NCBI RefSeq assembly: GCF_003116015.1 | Contig: NZ_LGQZ01000065.1 | Span: 1-64,000 of the forward strand | Source: Azospirillum sp. TSO22-1 | GTDB taxonomy: Bacteria; Pseudomonadota; Alphaproteobacteria; Azospirillales; Azospirillaceae | Length of the DNA stretch: 64,000 bases | Direction of reading: 5' to 3' | In this document: piece after piece, positions 8,997 to 19,002 of the stretch | How positions within the stretch are numbered: position 1 is the stretch's first letter | How the letters are laid out: each line of letters begins with the position of its first letter | Translations under genes and position numbers: made by a program | The notes under the pieces: generated by a model | What the model was told of the DNA's origin: nothing | The model's input: the letters and a program-made list of their open reading frames with translations, nothing else | The model's database searches: none

Positions 8997-9728
8997 ATGA
9001 CCACTCAGAACAACGGATCAGGGCAGAACGGATTCGGCCAGCCCATCGGCTTTCCCGTGCCCGGCTGGACGCCGCGGCCCCGGCCGCCGCGCACCGCCAT
9101 GGAGGGACGGTACTGCCGCGTTGAGCCGCTCGACCCTGCCCGCCACGCCGACGACCTGTTCGCCGCCAACGCCGAGGACGTGGGCGGGCGCAACTGGACC
9201 TACCTGTCCGTCGAGCCGCCGGCAACGCGCGAGGCCTACCGCGCCTGGACCGAGAGCATGGCCGCCGGCGAGGATCCGATGATGCACGCCATCGTGTCCA
9301 AGGACACCGGCCGCGCCGTGGGGGTGGCCGCCTTCATGCGCATCGACCCGGCGAACGGGGTGGTCGAGGTGGGGCACATCAACTACAGCCCGCGCCTGCA
9401 GCGCACCCGCGCCGCCACCGAGGCGATGGCGCTGATGATGCGCCGCGCCTTCGACGAGCTGGGCTACCGCCGCTACGAGTGGAAGTGCGACTCGCTGAAC
9501 GAGCCGTCGCGCGCCGCGGCGGAGCGGCTGGGCTTCCGGTACGAAGGGCTGTTCCGGCAGGCGCTGGTCACCAAGGGGCGCAACCGGGACACGGCGTGGT
9601 TCTCGATCCTCGACCGGGAATGGCCGACCCTGCGCGCGGCGTTCGACCGCTGGCTCGACCCGGCGAACTTCGACGAGGCCGGGCGGCAGAAGGCGCGGCT
9701 GCCGGAGCTGATTCGTTCCGGATTGTAA
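8997..9728 (+). CDS. GNAT acetyltransferase, RimJ/RimL type
   Basis: A 243-residue protein beginning MTTQNNGSGQNGFGQ. The acetyltransferase core includes the RVEPLDPARHADDLFAAN entry strand, VGHINYSPRLQRTRAATEAM as the acetyl-CoA pyrophosphate-binding loop, and RRYEWKCDSLNEPSRAAAER followed by LGFRYEGLFRQ. These are typical of the RimJ/RimL branch, which acetylates N-terminal amines of proteins or small molecules. The target cannot be deduced. A perfect 13-bp inverted repeat lies directly after the stop. Confidence 0.85.
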   Translation: MTTQNNGSGQNGFGQPIGFPVPGWTPRPRPPRTAMEGRYCRVEPLDPARHADDLFAANAEDVGGRNWTYLSVEPPATREAYRAWTESMAAGEDPMMHAIVSKDTGRAVGVAAFMRIDPANGVVEVGHINYSPRLQRTRAATEAMALMMRRAFDELGYRRYEWKCDSLNEPSRAAAERLGFRYEGLFRQALVTKGRNRDTAWFSILDREWPTLRAAFDRWLDPANFDEAGRQKARLPELIRSGL

Positions 9729-9732
9729 ACGG

Positions 9733-9761
9733 TCACTCCCCCGCCTCCGGCGGGGGAGTGA
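9733..9761. repeat. Short C-run/G-run palindrome, possible terminator
   Basis: A perfect 13-bp inverted repeat with a 3-base loop: TCACTCCCCCGCC, then TCC, then GGCGGGGGAGTGA. It directly follows the acetyltransferase stop. It is the smallest member of the C-run/G-run palindrome family seen elsewhere in the window (23.4, 25.8, 29.9, 48.0 and 52.5 kb). There is no T-run, so termination activity is uncertain. Confidence 0.7.
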
Positions 9762-9798
9762 CTCCCATCAGATAACGTTCCGTTTCCGAAACGTATTC

Positions 9799-10593
9799 TC
9801 AGATCGCCAGCTCGACCACCACCGGCACATGGTCGGACGGCTTCGGTTCCCAGCCGCGGGCATCCTTCAGCACGCGGTGGCTTTTCAGAAGGGATTCCAG
9901 CGGCTTGGTCACCCAGATGTGATCCAGGCGGCGGCCGCGGTTGGAGGCCGCCCAGTCCCGCGCGCGGTAGCTCCACCACGTGTAGAGCTTTTCAGTTTCG
10001 GGAACGAAATGACGAACCGCATCCACCCAGCCGATAGAGTTCTGCATGGCCGTCAGCTTCTCCACCTCAACCGGCGTGTGCGAGACGACGTCCAGCAACT
10101 CCTTGTGACTCCACACATCTTGCTCCAGGGGCGCGATGTTGAAGTCGCCGACCACCACCATCGGCGTGTCGGCGTTGCGCTTGGCGGCCCACCACTCGGT
10201 CATTTCGTCAACGAAACGAAGCTTGTGGGCGAACTTGTCATTTTGTTCCGGATCCGGAATGTCTCCGCCGGAGGGGATGTAGACGCTGTGGATCTCGATG
10301 CCATTGGGAAGCGTCGCCAGCACGTGGCGGCAATCCTCCTTCCTGCACCAGTGCTGGATGTCGCGGGTCTCCAGCGGCAGCCTGGAGAGGATGGCGACGC
10401 CGTTGTAGCTCTTCATCCCGTGCACGTGGTTGTGCACGAAGCCGCGCTCCTCCAGGGGCTTGTGCGGGAACTCCTGGTCCACGCACTTGGTCTCCTGCAG
10501 GCAGATGACGTCGGGGTTGGCCTCGTCGATCAGGCGCAGCAGCAGCTCCATCCGCAGGCGGACGGAGTTGATGTTCCAGGTGGCGATGCGCAT
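9799..10593 (-). CDS. xthA: Exodeoxyribonuclease III
   Basis: A 264-residue endonuclease/exonuclease/phosphatase-fold enzyme that cuts 5' of abasic sites and trims 3' ends during base-excision repair. Motifs read in order: MRIATWNINSVR (Asn), ICLQETK (metal-binding Glu), SYNGVAILSR, the VVVGDFNIAP catalytic Asp/Asn segment, and the C-terminal RRLDHIWVT and PSDHVPVVVEL with the catalytic Asp-His pair. Length is normal. The gene precedes the convergent acetyltransferase and lies 23 bases after the fumarylacetoacetase-family gene on the same strand, so the two may be co-transcribed. Confidence 0.93.
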   Translation of the reverse strand: MRIATWNINSVRLRMELLLRLIDEANPDVICLQETKCVDQEFPHKPLEERGFVHNHVHGMKSYNGVAILSRLPLETRDIQHWCRKEDCRHVLATLPNGIEIHSVYIPSGGDIPDPEQNDKFAHKLRFVDEMTEWWAAKRNADTPMVVVGDFNIAPLEQDVWSHKELLDVVSHTPVEVEKLTAMQNSIGWVDAVRHFVPETEKLYTWWSYRARDWAASNRGRRLDHIWVTKPLESLLKSHRVLKDARGWEPKPSDHVPVVVELAI

Positions 10594-10616
10594 TGATTTT
10601 CTTTTCCCGGGGCGGC

Positions 10617-11300
10617 TCAGCCGATGGTGATGGCGAGGGTGCCGACGCCCTCGACGGCGCCCTCCAGCCGGTCGCCCGTGACCACCGGGCCGACGCCCTC
10701 GGGCGTGCCGGTGTAGATCAGGTCGCCGGGCTTCAGCTCGACGAGGCCGGAGAGGTACGAGATCGTCTCGGCGACCGACCAGATCAGGTCGTTGAGGTCG
10801 CCCTTCTGGCGCAGCTCGCCGTTGACGGTCAGCGTCACCGCGCCCTTGTCGGGGTGGCCGATGTCGGCGGCGCGGCGGATGGTGCCGCACGGGGCGGAGG
10901 CGTCGAAGCCCTTGCCCATGTCCCAGGGCTTGCCTTCCTTCTTGGCGGCGTTCTGCAGGTCGCGGCGCGTCAGGTCGAGGCCGACGGCGTAGCCGTAGAC
11001 GTGCTCCAGCGCGCTCTCCACCGGGATGTCGGCGCCGGCCTTGCCGATGGCGACGACCAGCTCGATCTCGTGGTGCAGGTTCTTGGTCTGCGGCGGGTAG
11101 GGCACGGTGGCGCCGTCGGCGACCACGGCGTCGGCCGGCTTGGCGAAGAAGAACGGCGGCTCGCGGTCGGGATCGGCGCCCATCTCGCGGGCGTGGGCGG
11201 CGTAGTTGCGGCCGACGCAGTAGATGCGGCGCACCGGGAACGGGTCGCCGCCGGCGACGGCGACCGTCGGCTGGGGCCACAGGGGAACGGCGTAGGCCAT
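10617..11300 (-). CDS. Fumarylacetoacetate hydrolase family protein (fumarylpyruvate hydrolase-like)
   Basis: A 227-residue protein of the FAH superfamily, which cleaves C-C bonds or decarboxylates in aromatic-acid breakdown. Visible motifs are [26 protein letters not shown], the metal-binding [11 protein letters not shown] (two Glu), then the [13 protein letters not shown] and [10 protein letters not shown] segments and the C-terminal [15 protein letters not shown]. The short length without an N-terminal extension fits fumarylpyruvate or acylpyruvate hydrolases rather than eukaryotic-type FAH. The start at [10 protein letters not shown] is preceded by AGGAG. No aromatic-degradation cluster is nearby, so the substrate is uncertain. 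Confidence 0.85.
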   Translation of the reverse strand: MAYAVPLWPQPTVAVAGGDPFPVRRIYCVGRNYAAHAREMGADPDREPPFFFAKPADAVVADGATVPYPPQTKNLHHEIELVVAIGKAGADIPVESALEHVYGYAVGLDLTRRDLQNAAKKEGKPWDMGKGFDASAPCGTIRRAADIGHPDKGAVTLTVNGELRQKGDLNDLIWSVAETISYLSGLVELKPGDLIYTGTPEGVGPVVTGDRLEGAVEGVGTLAITIG

Positions 11301-11658
11301 GGCGGCTCTCCTCATGCGGAACTGCGGTCCCAAGAGGTACCGGGCCGGCCGCCGCTTGCCAAGGCCGCAAAGACCCCAAAGCAAACCCCGGAAACGAGGA
11401 CGCCCGGCCTGGGGGAGACCGGGCGTCGGAAGCTCCGTGGGGGAGCCCGGGCGCGGCAGGGGAAACCGCGGGTCGGGCGACCGCTCCCGGGGGAGGAGAC
11501 GGCCACTTCTTGAGCAATCAGGTTGGGTGAGCGGCGACCGCGGACCAATGCGCATCACGAATATGCGCTATGCAATGCAGGTGGTACGCACTGTTCTTGC
11601 TGACAAATGAAGCCGTTGCCTGCATTTTACCGGCTGACATGAGTCCTATAGAAAATAA
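11301..11658. other. Intergenic region with hairpin and possible operator, between FAH gene and marR
   Basis: This 358-base divergent region holds no convincing gene. Two structures are visible. One is a 9-bp stem GACGCCCGG/CCGGGCGTC at 11399-11427, which would fall in the leader of the leftward FAH-family gene. The other is a 6-bp inverted repeat GCGCAT-N7-ATGCGC at 11550-11568. Neither has a T-run. The second lies about 90 bases before the MarR-family gene and could be its operator. The sequence from about 11560 to 11660 is locally A+T-richer and probably contains the promoters. Confidence 0.4.
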
Positions 11659-12165
11659 GTGGTCCTCCCCTTGAGCGATACCGAAGGCAACGCGCCCGCC
11701 GAGCGGCGCACCCGCGCCCGTCCGGGCCGCAACGGCAAGCTGGGCCTCGGCCCCCTGCCGGAGCTGGTCGGCTACAACCTGCGCAAGGCGCAGGTCGCCG
11801 TGTTCCAGAGCTTCCAGAACGCCGTCGCCCCGCACGACATCACGCCCGGCCAGTTCGGCGTGCTGATCATGATCCACGAGAACGAGGGCCTCAGCCAGTC
11901 CGACCTGGGCGCCGCGGTGGGCATTGACCGCTCCACCATGGTGGCGGTGATCGACCGGCTCGAGTCGCGCGGCCTCGTGGTCCGCGCGCCGTCGCCGAAC
12001 GACCGCCGTTCCTACGCGCTGAAGCTGTCGGACGAGGGCGAGAAGCTGCTCGGCGATCTGGTGCCGCGCATCAAGGCGCACGACCAGGGGATGATGAAGG
12101 ACCTCTCCCCGGCGGAGCAGGCCCAGCTCATCGACCTGCTGCGCAAGGTCGCGCGGGCCGGCTAA
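11659..12165 (+). CDS. MarR-family transcriptional regulator
   Basis: A protein of about 168 residues with a winged-helix MarR domain. [17 protein letters not shown] forms the first helices, [19 protein letters not shown] is the recognition helix region, and [18 protein letters not shown] is the wing with the conserved DRR. Members bind small phenolic or lipophilic ligands and repress adjacent genes; the ligand is unknown. The start is unclear. No ATG is in frame at a suitable place, so GTG at 11659 or TTG at 11671 must be used, and neither has a strong ribosome-binding site. It may regulate the divergent FAH-family gene, which is inference from position only. Confidence 0.8.
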   Translation: MVLPLSDTEGNAPAERRTRARPGRNGKLGLGPLPELVGYNLRKAQVAVFQSFQNAVAPHDITPGQFGVLIMIHENEGLSQSDLGAAVGIDRSTMVAVIDRLESRGLVVRAPSPNDRRSYALKLSDEGEKLLGDLVPRIKAHDQGMMKDLSPAEQAQLIDLLRKVARAG

Positions 12166-12169
12166 GGAT

Positions 12170-12931
12170 CTACCGCCGCCGGGCGCGCCCGGCGGCGGCT
12201 TTCCCGAAGGCCGCGAACAGCGCGGCCGAGAACGGGTCTTCCCAGAAGCGCCACTCCGGGTGCCACTGCACCGCGGCGGCAAAAGCCGGCGCACCCTCGA
12301 CGCGCACCGCCTCGACCAGGCCGTCGGGCGCCGTCGCCTCCACCGCCAGGCCGGGCGCCAGGCGGTCGATCCCCTGGCCGTGCACCGAATTCACCGTCAC
12401 CTCGCCACGGCCGGCGAGGCGCGCCAGCAGGCCGCCGGGCGTCAGCCGCACCGGATGGGCCGGGCCGTACTGCACCTCCACCGGGGCGGTGTCGTCCTCG
12501 CGGTGGTCGGACAGGCCGGGCACCTCGTGCACCCGCTGGTGCAGCGTGCCGCCCAAGGCCACGTTCAGCTCCTGGCAGCCGCGGCAGATGCCGAGCAGCG
12601 GCATCCCCTTCTCCAGCGCCAGCCGGATCAGCGGCAGCGTGGTGGCGTCGCGCGCCGGGTCGTGCAGCGTGCCCTCGGCGCTGGGCGGGCCGCCATAGAG
12701 CTGCGGCGCCACGTTCGACGCGCTGCCGGTGATCAGCAGGCCGTCCAGCCGGTCCAGCAGACCGGCGAGGTCCAGCGAATCGCCGAGCGCCGGGATCAGC
12801 AGCGGCAGCGCGCCGGCGCCGTCGGACACCGCGCGGATGTACTTGTCGCCCGTCACGTGGAACGGGTGGTCGCCCATCAGGCGGGCGCAGGCGGGGATGC
12901 CGACCAGCGGCGTGGGGTGCGTCCGTGTCAT
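12170..12931 (-). CDS. Class I glutamine amidotransferase-like peptidase (gamma-glutamyl-GABA hydrolase family)
   Basis: A 253-residue protein with the Cys-His-Glu triad of the PuuD-like branch. The nucleophile elbow is [17 protein letters not shown] (Cys about residue 110), and the His and Glu are in VQWHPEWRF near residue 228. [16 protein letters not shown] forms the oxyanion-side loop. Members cleave gamma-glutamyl amides such as gamma-glutamyl-GABA in putrescine catabolism. No other puu genes are present, so the physiological substrate is open. It is convergent with the MarR gene, 4 bases apart. Confidence 0.85.
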   Translation of the reverse strand: MTRTHPTPLVGIPACARLMGDHPFHVTGDKYIRAVSDGAGALPLLIPALGDSLDLAGLLDRLDGLLITGSASNVAPQLYGGPPSAEGTLHDPARDATTLPLIRLALEKGMPLLGICRGCQELNVALGGTLHQRVHEVPGLSDHREDDTAPVEVQYGPAHPVRLTPGGLLARLAGRGEVTVNSVHGQGIDRLAPGLAVEATAPDGLVEAVRVEGAPAFAAAVQWHPEWRFWEDPFSAALFAAFGKAAAGRARRR

Positions 12932-13024
12932 GCCGCCACTATGCCCGTTCCGCCGGGCGGGCGCACCGTCGGCATGCGAATTGCTGCGGTGCGTCGGCTG
13001 CCGAGACACGAGGGAGAGACGGGC

Positions 13025-14998
13025 ATGCACGGAAACGGCACGCCGGCCTACGCGGCCGGACGGTTCCTGCTGGCGACGCGGTACCAGCGGATGCGCGATC
13101 TGCAAAGGCTGGCGGCCATCGCCGACCTGGTCTCCGACATCGGCGCGCTGATCCACGAGCTCCAGAAGGAGCGGGGGATGTCCAACGTCTTCCTGGGCAG
13201 CCAGGGCGGCGCCTTCGCCGCGGAACTTGCCCAGCAGGCGGGCAATTGCCCCGTATACGAACAGACGGTGCGCGCCGGCTTCGCCCGCATCGACCGCCTG
13301 AGCGGCCGGCCGACGCTGTTCGCCGACATCGCGGCGGTGCAGGCGGCGCTGGGCGGGCTGCCGGACCATCGGCGCCGGGTGCGCGAGCGGACGGTGGCGC
13401 CCAAGGACTGTGCAGCGGTCTTCTCCGACCTGATCGCCGACCTGCTGCTGGTGGTGTCCGGGCTGACCGACGTGGCGGATCCCGGCATCCAGCGGGCGCT
13501 GGTGGCCTACGTCAACCTCGTGCAGGGCAAGGAGTTCGCCGGGCAGGAGCGCGCGGCGGCGGCGGCCGGCTTCGCCGCCGGGCGGTTCGACACGGCGCAG
13601 CACCGCCGCTTGCTTCAGTTGATCGCCGCGCAGCAGCGCTCGTTCGACGCCTTTGCCGCCGCCGCCACGCCGGACCAGGCGGCGGTGCTGGCGGACGCGC
13701 TGAAGGGGCGGGCCGAGTTCGAGCGGATGCGGGCGGCGGCGCGCGACGGCGGGCTGGCCGGCGACCTCCAGGGCATCGCCAGCGCGGCGTGGTTCGAGAC
13801 GGCGACGGCGCGCATCGAGGCGCTGCGCGGGGTCGAGAACCGGCTGGCCGCCGCCCTGCGGACCGGCTGCGGCGCGGCGCTGGCCGAGGCGCGCCGGGCG
13901 TTCGAGGGCGACCTTGGGGAGCTGCCGCCGTTCGCCCGGCTGCGCCTCGCCTGGGTGCGGCGCGGGCTGCGGGCCGAGGCGCGGGCTGCCGACCGCATGG
14001 CGGAAGCGATGGGCGCGCTGGCGCTGGGCGGCGCGGGCGACCCGGCGGCGCCGGTGGTGCGCGAGGCGCTGCGGCTCTACACCGCGGGGACCGGGGAGGG
14101 CGGGGCGCTGGCGGCGCAGCAGCGCGCCGAGCGCCGGGCCGAGCAGCGCCGCCGCGACGAGCTGGAGGACGCCGTCTACGCCTTCAACACCACCGCCGAC
14201 TCGGTGATGGGCGACATCCTGTCGATGTCGCGCGCCATGCACGGCAACGCCGGGCGCATGGCCGCCATCGCGGCGGAGACCGGGCGGCGCTCGGTGGACA
14301 TGGCGGCGCTGTCGCATCAGTCTTTGGCCGGCATCCAGACGGTGGCGCAGGCGGCGGACGAGCTGTCGGAGGCGGTCGGCGAGATCCACCGGCAGGCCGA
14401 CCAGTCGCTGGTGGCGGCGCGCGCCGCGGTCGCCGACGCCGGCACCGCGCAGGGCGTGGTCGGCGGCCTGTCCTCGGCGGCGGCGCAGATCGGCGAGGTG
14501 GTGCAGCTGATCACCGGCATCGCGGCGCAGACCAATCTGCTGGCGTTGAACGCGACGATCGAAGCTGCCCGCGCGGGCGAGGCCGGCAGGGGCTTCGCCG
14601 TGGTCGCCTCGGAGGTGAAGACGCTGGCCAACCAGACAGCCAGCGCCACCGAGCGGGTGGGCGAGCAGGTGCGCGCGATCCAGAGCATCGCCGCCACGGC
14701 GGTGGACGCGGTGGCCGGGATCCAGGCGGCCATTGCCGGCATGGACGGCATCGCCACCCGCATCGCCGCCGCGCTGGCGCAGCAGGAGGCGGCGACGGCG
14801 CGCATTGCCGCCAGCATCCAGCAGGTCGCCGCCGGCACCGGCACCATCGCCAGCAGCACTGACGGCGTCAGCACCGCCGCCGCCGAGACTGGCAGCGTTG
14901 CCGACGAGGTGCTGGACGCCGCCGCCAGCCTGTCGGCGCTGGCCGACACGCTGCGCAGCGGGCTGGACGACTTCGTCGCGAAGGTGCGGGTGGGGTGA
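13025..14998 (+). CDS. Methyl-accepting chemotaxis protein with NIT sensor, apparently soluble
   Basis: A 657-residue chemoreceptor starting at ATG with GGGAGAGAC upstream. The N-terminal 250-300 residues are helical and contain [20 protein letters not shown], a close match to the hallmark of the NIT (nitrate/nitrite-sensing) domain. The last 260 residues are a standard signalling domain with the hairpin tip [20 protein letters not shown] and [21 protein letters not shown] see no hydrophobic stretch long enough to span a membrane and no HAMP domain, so it is probably a cytoplasmic receptor. NIT domains are generally linked to nitrate and nitrite; that this one binds them is inference. Confidence 0.85.
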   Translation: MHGNGTPAYAAGRFLLATRYQRMRDLQRLAAIADLVSDIGALIHELQKERGMSNVFLGSQGGAFAAELAQQAGNCPVYEQTVRAGFARIDRLSGRPTLFADIAAVQAALGGLPDHRRRVRERTVAPKDCAAVFSDLIADLLLVVSGLTDVADPGIQRALVAYVNLVQGKEFAGQERAAAAAGFAAGRFDTAQHRRLLQLIAAQQRSFDAFAAAATPDQAAVLADALKGRAEFERMRAAARDGGLAGDLQGIASAAWFETATARIEALRGVENRLAAALRTGCGAALAEARRAFEGDLGELPPFARLRLAWVRRGLRAEARAADRMAEAMGALALGGAGDPAAPVVREALRLYTAGTGEGGALAAQQRAERRAEQRRRDELEDAVYAFNTTADSVMGDILSMSRAMHGNAGRMAAIAAETGRRSVDMAALSHQSLAGIQTVAQAADELSEAVGEIHRQADQSLVAARAAVADAGTAQGVVGGLSSAAAQIGEVVQLITGIAAQTNLLALNATIEAARAGEAGRGFAVVASEVKTLANQTASATERVGEQVRAIQSIAATAVDAVAGIQAAIAGMDGIATRIAAALAQQEAATARIAASIQQVAAGTGTIASSTDGVSTAAAETGSVADEVLDAAASLSALADTLRSGLDDFVAKVRVG

Positions 14999-15041
14999 CG
15001 AGGATGGGGGAGCGCGGTCGGCGCTCAACCGCCTTCCCAAA

Positions 15042-15150
15042 CCGTCATCCCCGCGAAGGCAGGGATCCAGTGCTCGCGTCCGCGAGCCACATGAGTCATG
15101 TCGCCCCTGCCGGGGCTCTCCCTGGATCCCCGCCTTCGCGGGGATGACGG
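15042..15150 (-). repeat. 109-bp palindromic intergenic element, copy A
   Basis: Flanked by near-perfect inverted arms beginning CCGTCATCCCCGCGAAGG and ending CCTTCGCGGGGATGACGG, with a central ATGAGTCAT core and an internal GCTCGCG/CGCGAGC hairpin. The order of the internal parts is reversed relative to copies B (20351) and C (58127), so it is given the minus strand. One arm carries a base change (AGGCAGGG for AGGCGGGG). It sits between the NIT chemoreceptor and lolA. Confidence 0.9.
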
Positions 15151-15188
15151 CAAAAAAAGGTGCTTACGGCCGTTACCTGAAGCCACTC

Positions 15189-15830
15189 TTACTTGAAGAT
15201 ATCGCGCCGGCGCGCCGGTTCCCGGAAATAGAAGAAGTCCGAGGCGAACTGCACGCCGGCCTTGGGGTTGAGCAGCGCGACCTCGGTGGTCAGGCCCTGG
15301 GGGTCGACCACGCGCCACTTGCGCAGCTGGAACGGCCGGTCCTCGAACACCAGGGTCAGCGTGCCCTTGCCGGGGTCCTTGGTCTCCAGCAGCGTGACCT
15401 CCACCGCGCCCTGGCCGCGGAACACGTTGGTCACGGTGACGTCGCCGGACAGCCGGATGTCCGGCCGCAGGATGAAGGCGGCCAGCGTCGAGCCGATGGG
15501 CGTGCTCGACTGCTGCTCCATCTCGCCGTCCCAGTAGGTGAGGATGGTGCCGTCGGCGACCACGAAGTCCTTGACCGGTGGGTCGTACTCCAGCCGCATC
15601 CGCCCAGGCCGCGACAACGAGAAGGTGCCGCCGAGCTGCCGTCCGTCCGGGCCGACCTGGATGAACTTCGACTGCAGCGTCCGGATGCCGTTCAGGTACT
15701 GCTCGGCCTCGGACACGACGGCGCGGTCCTCGGCCGTCAGCGGGTGGCTCCTGGGCGCCGCGGCGGCCGGCGCGGCCAGCGCCGCGAGGAGGAGCAGGGG
15801 GGCGAGGATTCGGCGAAGCACGGTCGTCAT
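15189..15830 (-). CDS. lolA: Outer-membrane lipoprotein carrier protein, LolA family
   Basis: A 213-residue periplasmic protein starting MTTVLRRILAPLLLLAALA, a clear Sec signal peptide cleaved near AAAAP. The mature part has the LolA pattern: an early helix with LNGIRTLQSKFIQVGPDGRQ, then GGTFSLSRPGRMRLEYDPP, VVADGTILTYWD and the late FEDRPFQLRKWRVVDPQG. LolA shuttles lipoproteins from the LolCDE transporter to the outer membrane. A GGAG ribosome site precedes the chosen ATG. In many alphaproteobacteria lolA lies next to ftsK; here a hemerythrin gene lies between them on the opposite strand. Confidence 0.87.
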   Translation of the reverse strand: MTTVLRRILAPLLLLAALAAPAAAAPRSHPLTAEDRAVVSEAEQYLNGIRTLQSKFIQVGPDGRQLGGTFSLSRPGRMRLEYDPPVKDFVVADGTILTYWDGEMEQQSSTPIGSTLAAFILRPDIRLSGDVTVTNVFRGQGAVEVTLLETKDPGKGTLTLVFEDRPFQLRKWRVVDPQGLTTEVALLNPKAGVQFASDFFYFREPARRRDIFK

Positions 15831-16014
15831 GTCTCCATAGCTGCCCGACATTCGTGGCGGAAACGCGGCGAACCGGCAAGCGGCCCGGCACCAGAACCAA
15901 AGTAGTAGGCCACCCGGGCCGGTCACGCCGTTTGGATGGTGGATTGTTGGCCGATAAAATGAAACTGTACGGATGCGAAGCAGCCCGCTGTATTGTACCG
16001 CATAAGAGTGTCGT

Positions 16015-16428
16015 ATGGGATCGTCAGGCAAGGAACGCGGCGCGCGCCTGCACTGGTGCGAGAGCTACCGAACCGGAAACCCCGTCCTCGACGAGCAACA
16101 TCTGACCATCTTCCTTTTATTTAATGACGTGATGCGGGCAATCGAGACGCGGGCGTCGCAGCATATGATCGCCGACACCATCGACTCACTGATCTATTTC
16201 ATCCGTAAGCACTTCGCCTGGGAAGAGCGGATGATGACGTCGGCCGGCTGCGACGAGGCCGCGGCGCATGCGGCGGGGCATGCCCGCTTCGACGCGGTGG
16301 CCCAGGCGCTCTACCAGTGTCTCGGCCCGTCCGACGGCGGCGAGGCGTTCGCCGGCTTCGCCCGCGAGTGGATCCTCGACCACATGGCGGCCGACCGCAC
16401 GATCCCGGTGCTCCTGGCGGCGGAGTAG
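16015..16428 (+). CDS. Bacteriohemerythrin
   Basis: A 137-residue four-helix protein with the spacing of di-iron hemerythrin ligands: His in DEQHLTIF, the HFAWEERMM His/Glu pair, the paired histidines in HAAGHARF, and the final HMAADR His/Asp. It should bind O2 (or NO) at a di-iron centre in the cytoplasm and could act in oxygen storage or delivery, or as a signalling partner. No fused output domain is present. It starts at ATG without a strong Shine-Dalgarno. It lies between lolA and ftsK on the opposite strand, a position outside the usual synteny, which suggests insertion. The physiological role is inference. Confidence 0.85.
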   Translation: MGSSGKERGARLHWCESYRTGNPVLDEQHLTIFLLFNDVMRAIETRASQHMIADTIDSLIYFIRKHFAWEERMMTSAGCDEAAAHAAGHARFDAVAQALYQCLGPSDGGEAFAGFAREWILDHMAADRTIPVLLAAE

Positions 16429-16442
16429 GCAGGCTTCCCCGC

Positions 16443-18995
16443 CTACTCGTCGATGTTCCGCGCCAGCACCTCGCGCTTGCCGGCGTGGTTGGGCTTGGAG
16501 ACGACGCCCTCCTGCTCCATGCGCTCGATCAGGCGGGCGGCCGAGTTGTAGCCGATGCGCAGCTGGCGCTGGATGAAGCTGGTGGAGGCCTTGCGCTCGC
16601 GGCAGACGATGGCGACCGCCTTGTCGTACATCTCGTCGCCGGTCGCGCTGGCGCCGCCGGATCCGCCCTCGTCCTCGAAGACGCCGTCCTCGTCCTCCTC
16701 GGTGATGGCATCGACGTAGTTGGGCTCGCCCTGCGCCTTGAGGAACTTGACGATGTGCTCGACCTCGTTGTCGGAGACGAAGGGGCCATGCACGCGGGTG
16801 ATGCGGCCGCCGCCGGCCATGTAGAGCATGTCGCCCTGGCCGAGCAGCTGTTCCGCCCCCTGCTCGCCCAGGATGGTGCGGCTGTCGATCTTCGAGGTGA
16901 CGGCGAAGCTGATGCGGGTCGGGAAGTTGGCCTTGATGGTGCCGGTGATGACGTCCACCGAGGGGCGCTGGGTGGCCATGATCAGGTGGATGCCGGCGGC
17001 GCGCGCCATCTGCGCCAAGCGCTGGATCGCCGCCTCGATGTCCTTGCCGGCGACCAGCATCAGGTCGGCCATCTCGTCGACGATCACGACGATGTAGGGC
17101 AGTTCCTTGAGGTCGAGCGGCTGCTCCTCGAACAGCGGCTTGCCGGTGTCCGGGTCGAAGCCGGTCTGCACGCGGCGGGTCAGCGACTCGCCGTTGGTGC
17201 GGGCTTCGCGGAGCCGCGCGTTGTAGCCCTCGATGTTGCGCACGCCCAGCTTGGACATGTTGCGGTAGCGGTCCTCCATCTCCCGCACCGTCCACTTGAG
17301 CGCCACCACCGCCTTCTTCGGGTCGGTCACCACCGGCGTCAGCAGGTGCGGGATGCCCTCGTAGACCGACAGCTCCAGCATCTTCGGGTCGATCATGATG
17401 AAGCGGCAGCGGTCCGGTGCCAGCCGGTACAGCAGCGACAGGATCATCGTGTTGATCGCCACCGACTTGCCGGAGCCCGTCGTGCCGGCCACCAGCAGGT
17501 GCGGGAAGCGGGCGAGGTCGGCGACCACCGGCTGGCCGCCGATGTCCTTGCCCAGCGCCAGCACCAGCTTGCCCTGGTTGCGGTCGAAGTGCTCGGCCGC
17601 CAGGATCTCGCGCAGCAGCACCGTCTCGCGCTTGGCGTTCGGCATCTCGATGCCGATGACGTTGCGGCCCGGCACCACGGCCACGCGCACCGACACCGCG
17701 CTCATCGAGCGCGCGATGTCGTCGGCCAGCCCGATGACGCGGGAGGACTTGGTGCCGGGGGCCGGCTCCAGCTCATAGAGCGTGACCACGGGGCCGGGGT
17801 GGACCTTCTGCACCTCGCCGCGCACGCCGAAGTCGGACAGCACGCGCTCCAACTCCTCGGCGTTGCGGCGCAGGCTGGCCTCGTCCAACTGCTCGGCCCG
17901 CATGGCGGGGGTGGGCATCTGGAGGAGGTCGAGCGGCGGCAGCTCGTAGCCGTCGCCCTCGCCGGCCTCCAGATGCAGCGCCGGCTGGCGCGGGTCGGGC
18001 CTGCGGGCGGCGGGCTCCGCCTTGGGCTTGGGCGGGGTGACGACGGGGACGGCGCGCGGCGGCGGCTCGGCGGGCCGCTCCTCCACGAGGTCGCGGCGCG
18101 GCGCGCGCAACGCGTTCGGGTCCCCGGCGGACGAATCAAACGCGGGGGCGTCGAAGACCGGCGCGTCGAAGGAGGGGGCGTCGAACGCCCGTGCGTCGAA
18201 GGTGGGCGCGGCGGGGGCGGCGCGCTCCCCGGGGCCGAGGGTCGGCTCGCGGCGCATCATGTCGCCGGCGGCGGTGCGGGCGGCGCGGGCGGCCTCGGCG
18301 CCGCGCTTGCCCAACTCGCCGGCGCCGCTACGGGCCAGCGTGCCGGCCTTGCCGGCGAGGCCGCCCATGGTGCGGAAGCCGCCGAGCCACTCGCGCAGCG
18401 AGAAGCCGAAGGCGAAGAACAGCGTGAGGCCGGCCAGCGCCGCCGCGGTGGTGCCGATCATCTCGCGCCCGCCGCCGGCGAACAGCGCGCGCGCCGTCGC
18501 CTGCATCAGCATGGCGCCGGCGAGGCCGCCGGGCTGGCCGTGCACCCCGACCTGGATGTCGAAGTAGCCCTCGAACGCCACGGCGGCCAGCAGCACGCCC
18601 CACAGCGCCAGCATCAGGCGGAACAGCGGGTGGCGGATGCTCTTCTGGTTGCCCAGCCGCCAGCCCCAGGCCAGCGGCACGATGGCCAGCACCCAGGCCG
18701 CCCAGCCCAGCGTCTGGCGCAGGATGTCGGCCACCCAGGCGCCGGGCACGCCCAGCAGGTTGTGCGCCTTGGCGACGGTGGCGGTGTTCCAGGACGGGTC
18801 GGCGGCGTTGTAGCTGCCCAGCACGACGAACAGCAGCAGGCCCAGGCAGCCCAGCGCGAAGCCGGCCAGCTCCTTGGCGCGGGCGGCGACGAAGGCGCGC
18901 GCCTTCGGCGACAGCAGCGGCGGCCGTTCCGACCGGCCGGCGGGCTTGGCGGCGCGGCTGCCGGGCATTGGCTTGGCCGTGGGGGGCTTGGCCAT
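16443..18995 (-). CDS. ftsK: DNA translocase FtsK
   Basis: An 850-residue cell-division protein that pumps DNA at the septum and activates XerCD at dif. It has four or so N-terminal membrane segments (about 30-210, for example [20 protein letters not shown]), a proline/alanine-rich linker (about 255-350), the RecA-like motor with Walker [17 protein letters not shown] and Walker [15 protein letters not shown], and a C-terminal winged-helix gamma domain ([20 protein letters not shown]) that reads KOPS orientation signals. The length is typical of alphaproteobacterial FtsK. The aminotransferase gene is 7 bases upstream on the same strand, suggesting co-transcription. Confidence 0.95.
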   Translation of the reverse strand: MAKPPTAKPMPGSRAAKPAGRSERPPLLSPKARAFVAARAKELAGFALGCLGLLLFVVLGSYNAADPSWNTATVAKAHNLLGVPGAWVADILRQTLGWAAWVLAIVPLAWGWRLGNQKSIRHPLFRLMLALWGVLLAAVAFEGYFDIQVGVHGQPGGLAGAMLMQATARALFAGGGREMIGTTAAALAGLTLFFAFGFSLREWLGGFRTMGGLAGKAGTLARSGAGELGKRGAEAARAARTAAGDMMRREPTLGPGERAAPAAPTFDARAFDAPSFDAPVFDAPAFDSSAGDPNALRAPRRDLVEERPAEPPPRAVPVVTPPKPKAEPAARRPDPRQPALHLEAGEGDGYELPPLDLLQMPTPAMRAEQLDEASLRRNAEELERVLSDFGVRGEVQKVHPGPVVTLYELEPAPGTKSSRVIGLADDIARSMSAVSVRVAVVPGRNVIGIEMPNAKRETVLLREILAAEHFDRNQGKLVLALGKDIGGQPVVADLARFPHLLVAGTTGSGKSVAINTMILSLLYRLAPDRCRFIMIDPKMLELSVYEGIPHLLTPVVTDPKKAVVALKWTVREMEDRYRNMSKLGVRNIEGYNARLREARTNGESLTRRVQTGFDPDTGKPLFEEQPLDLKELPYIVVIVDEMADLMLVAGKDIEAAIQRLAQMARAAGIHLIMATQRPSVDVITGTIKANFPTRISFAVTSKIDSRTILGEQGAEQLLGQGDMLYMAGGGRITRVHGPFVSDNEVEHIVKFLKAQGEPNYVDAITEEDEDGVFEDEGGSGGASATGDEMYDKAVAIVCRERKASTSFIQRQLRIGYNSAARLIERMEQEGVVSKPNHAGKREVLARNIDE

Positions 18996-19002
18996 GGGGT
19001 GC

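Noticed and set aside
12170..15040. Open frame of over 950 codons on the minus strand covering the NIT chemoreceptor region and the amidotransferase
   Set aside because: Only the part from 12931 leftwards is a real gene; the upstream extension is antisense to the chemoreceptor.
15042..15150. Palindromic copy A considered as an rRNA, tRNA or riboswitch
   Set aside because: The fold is a simple long hairpin shared with two other intergenic sites. No cloverleaf or known riboswitch core is present.
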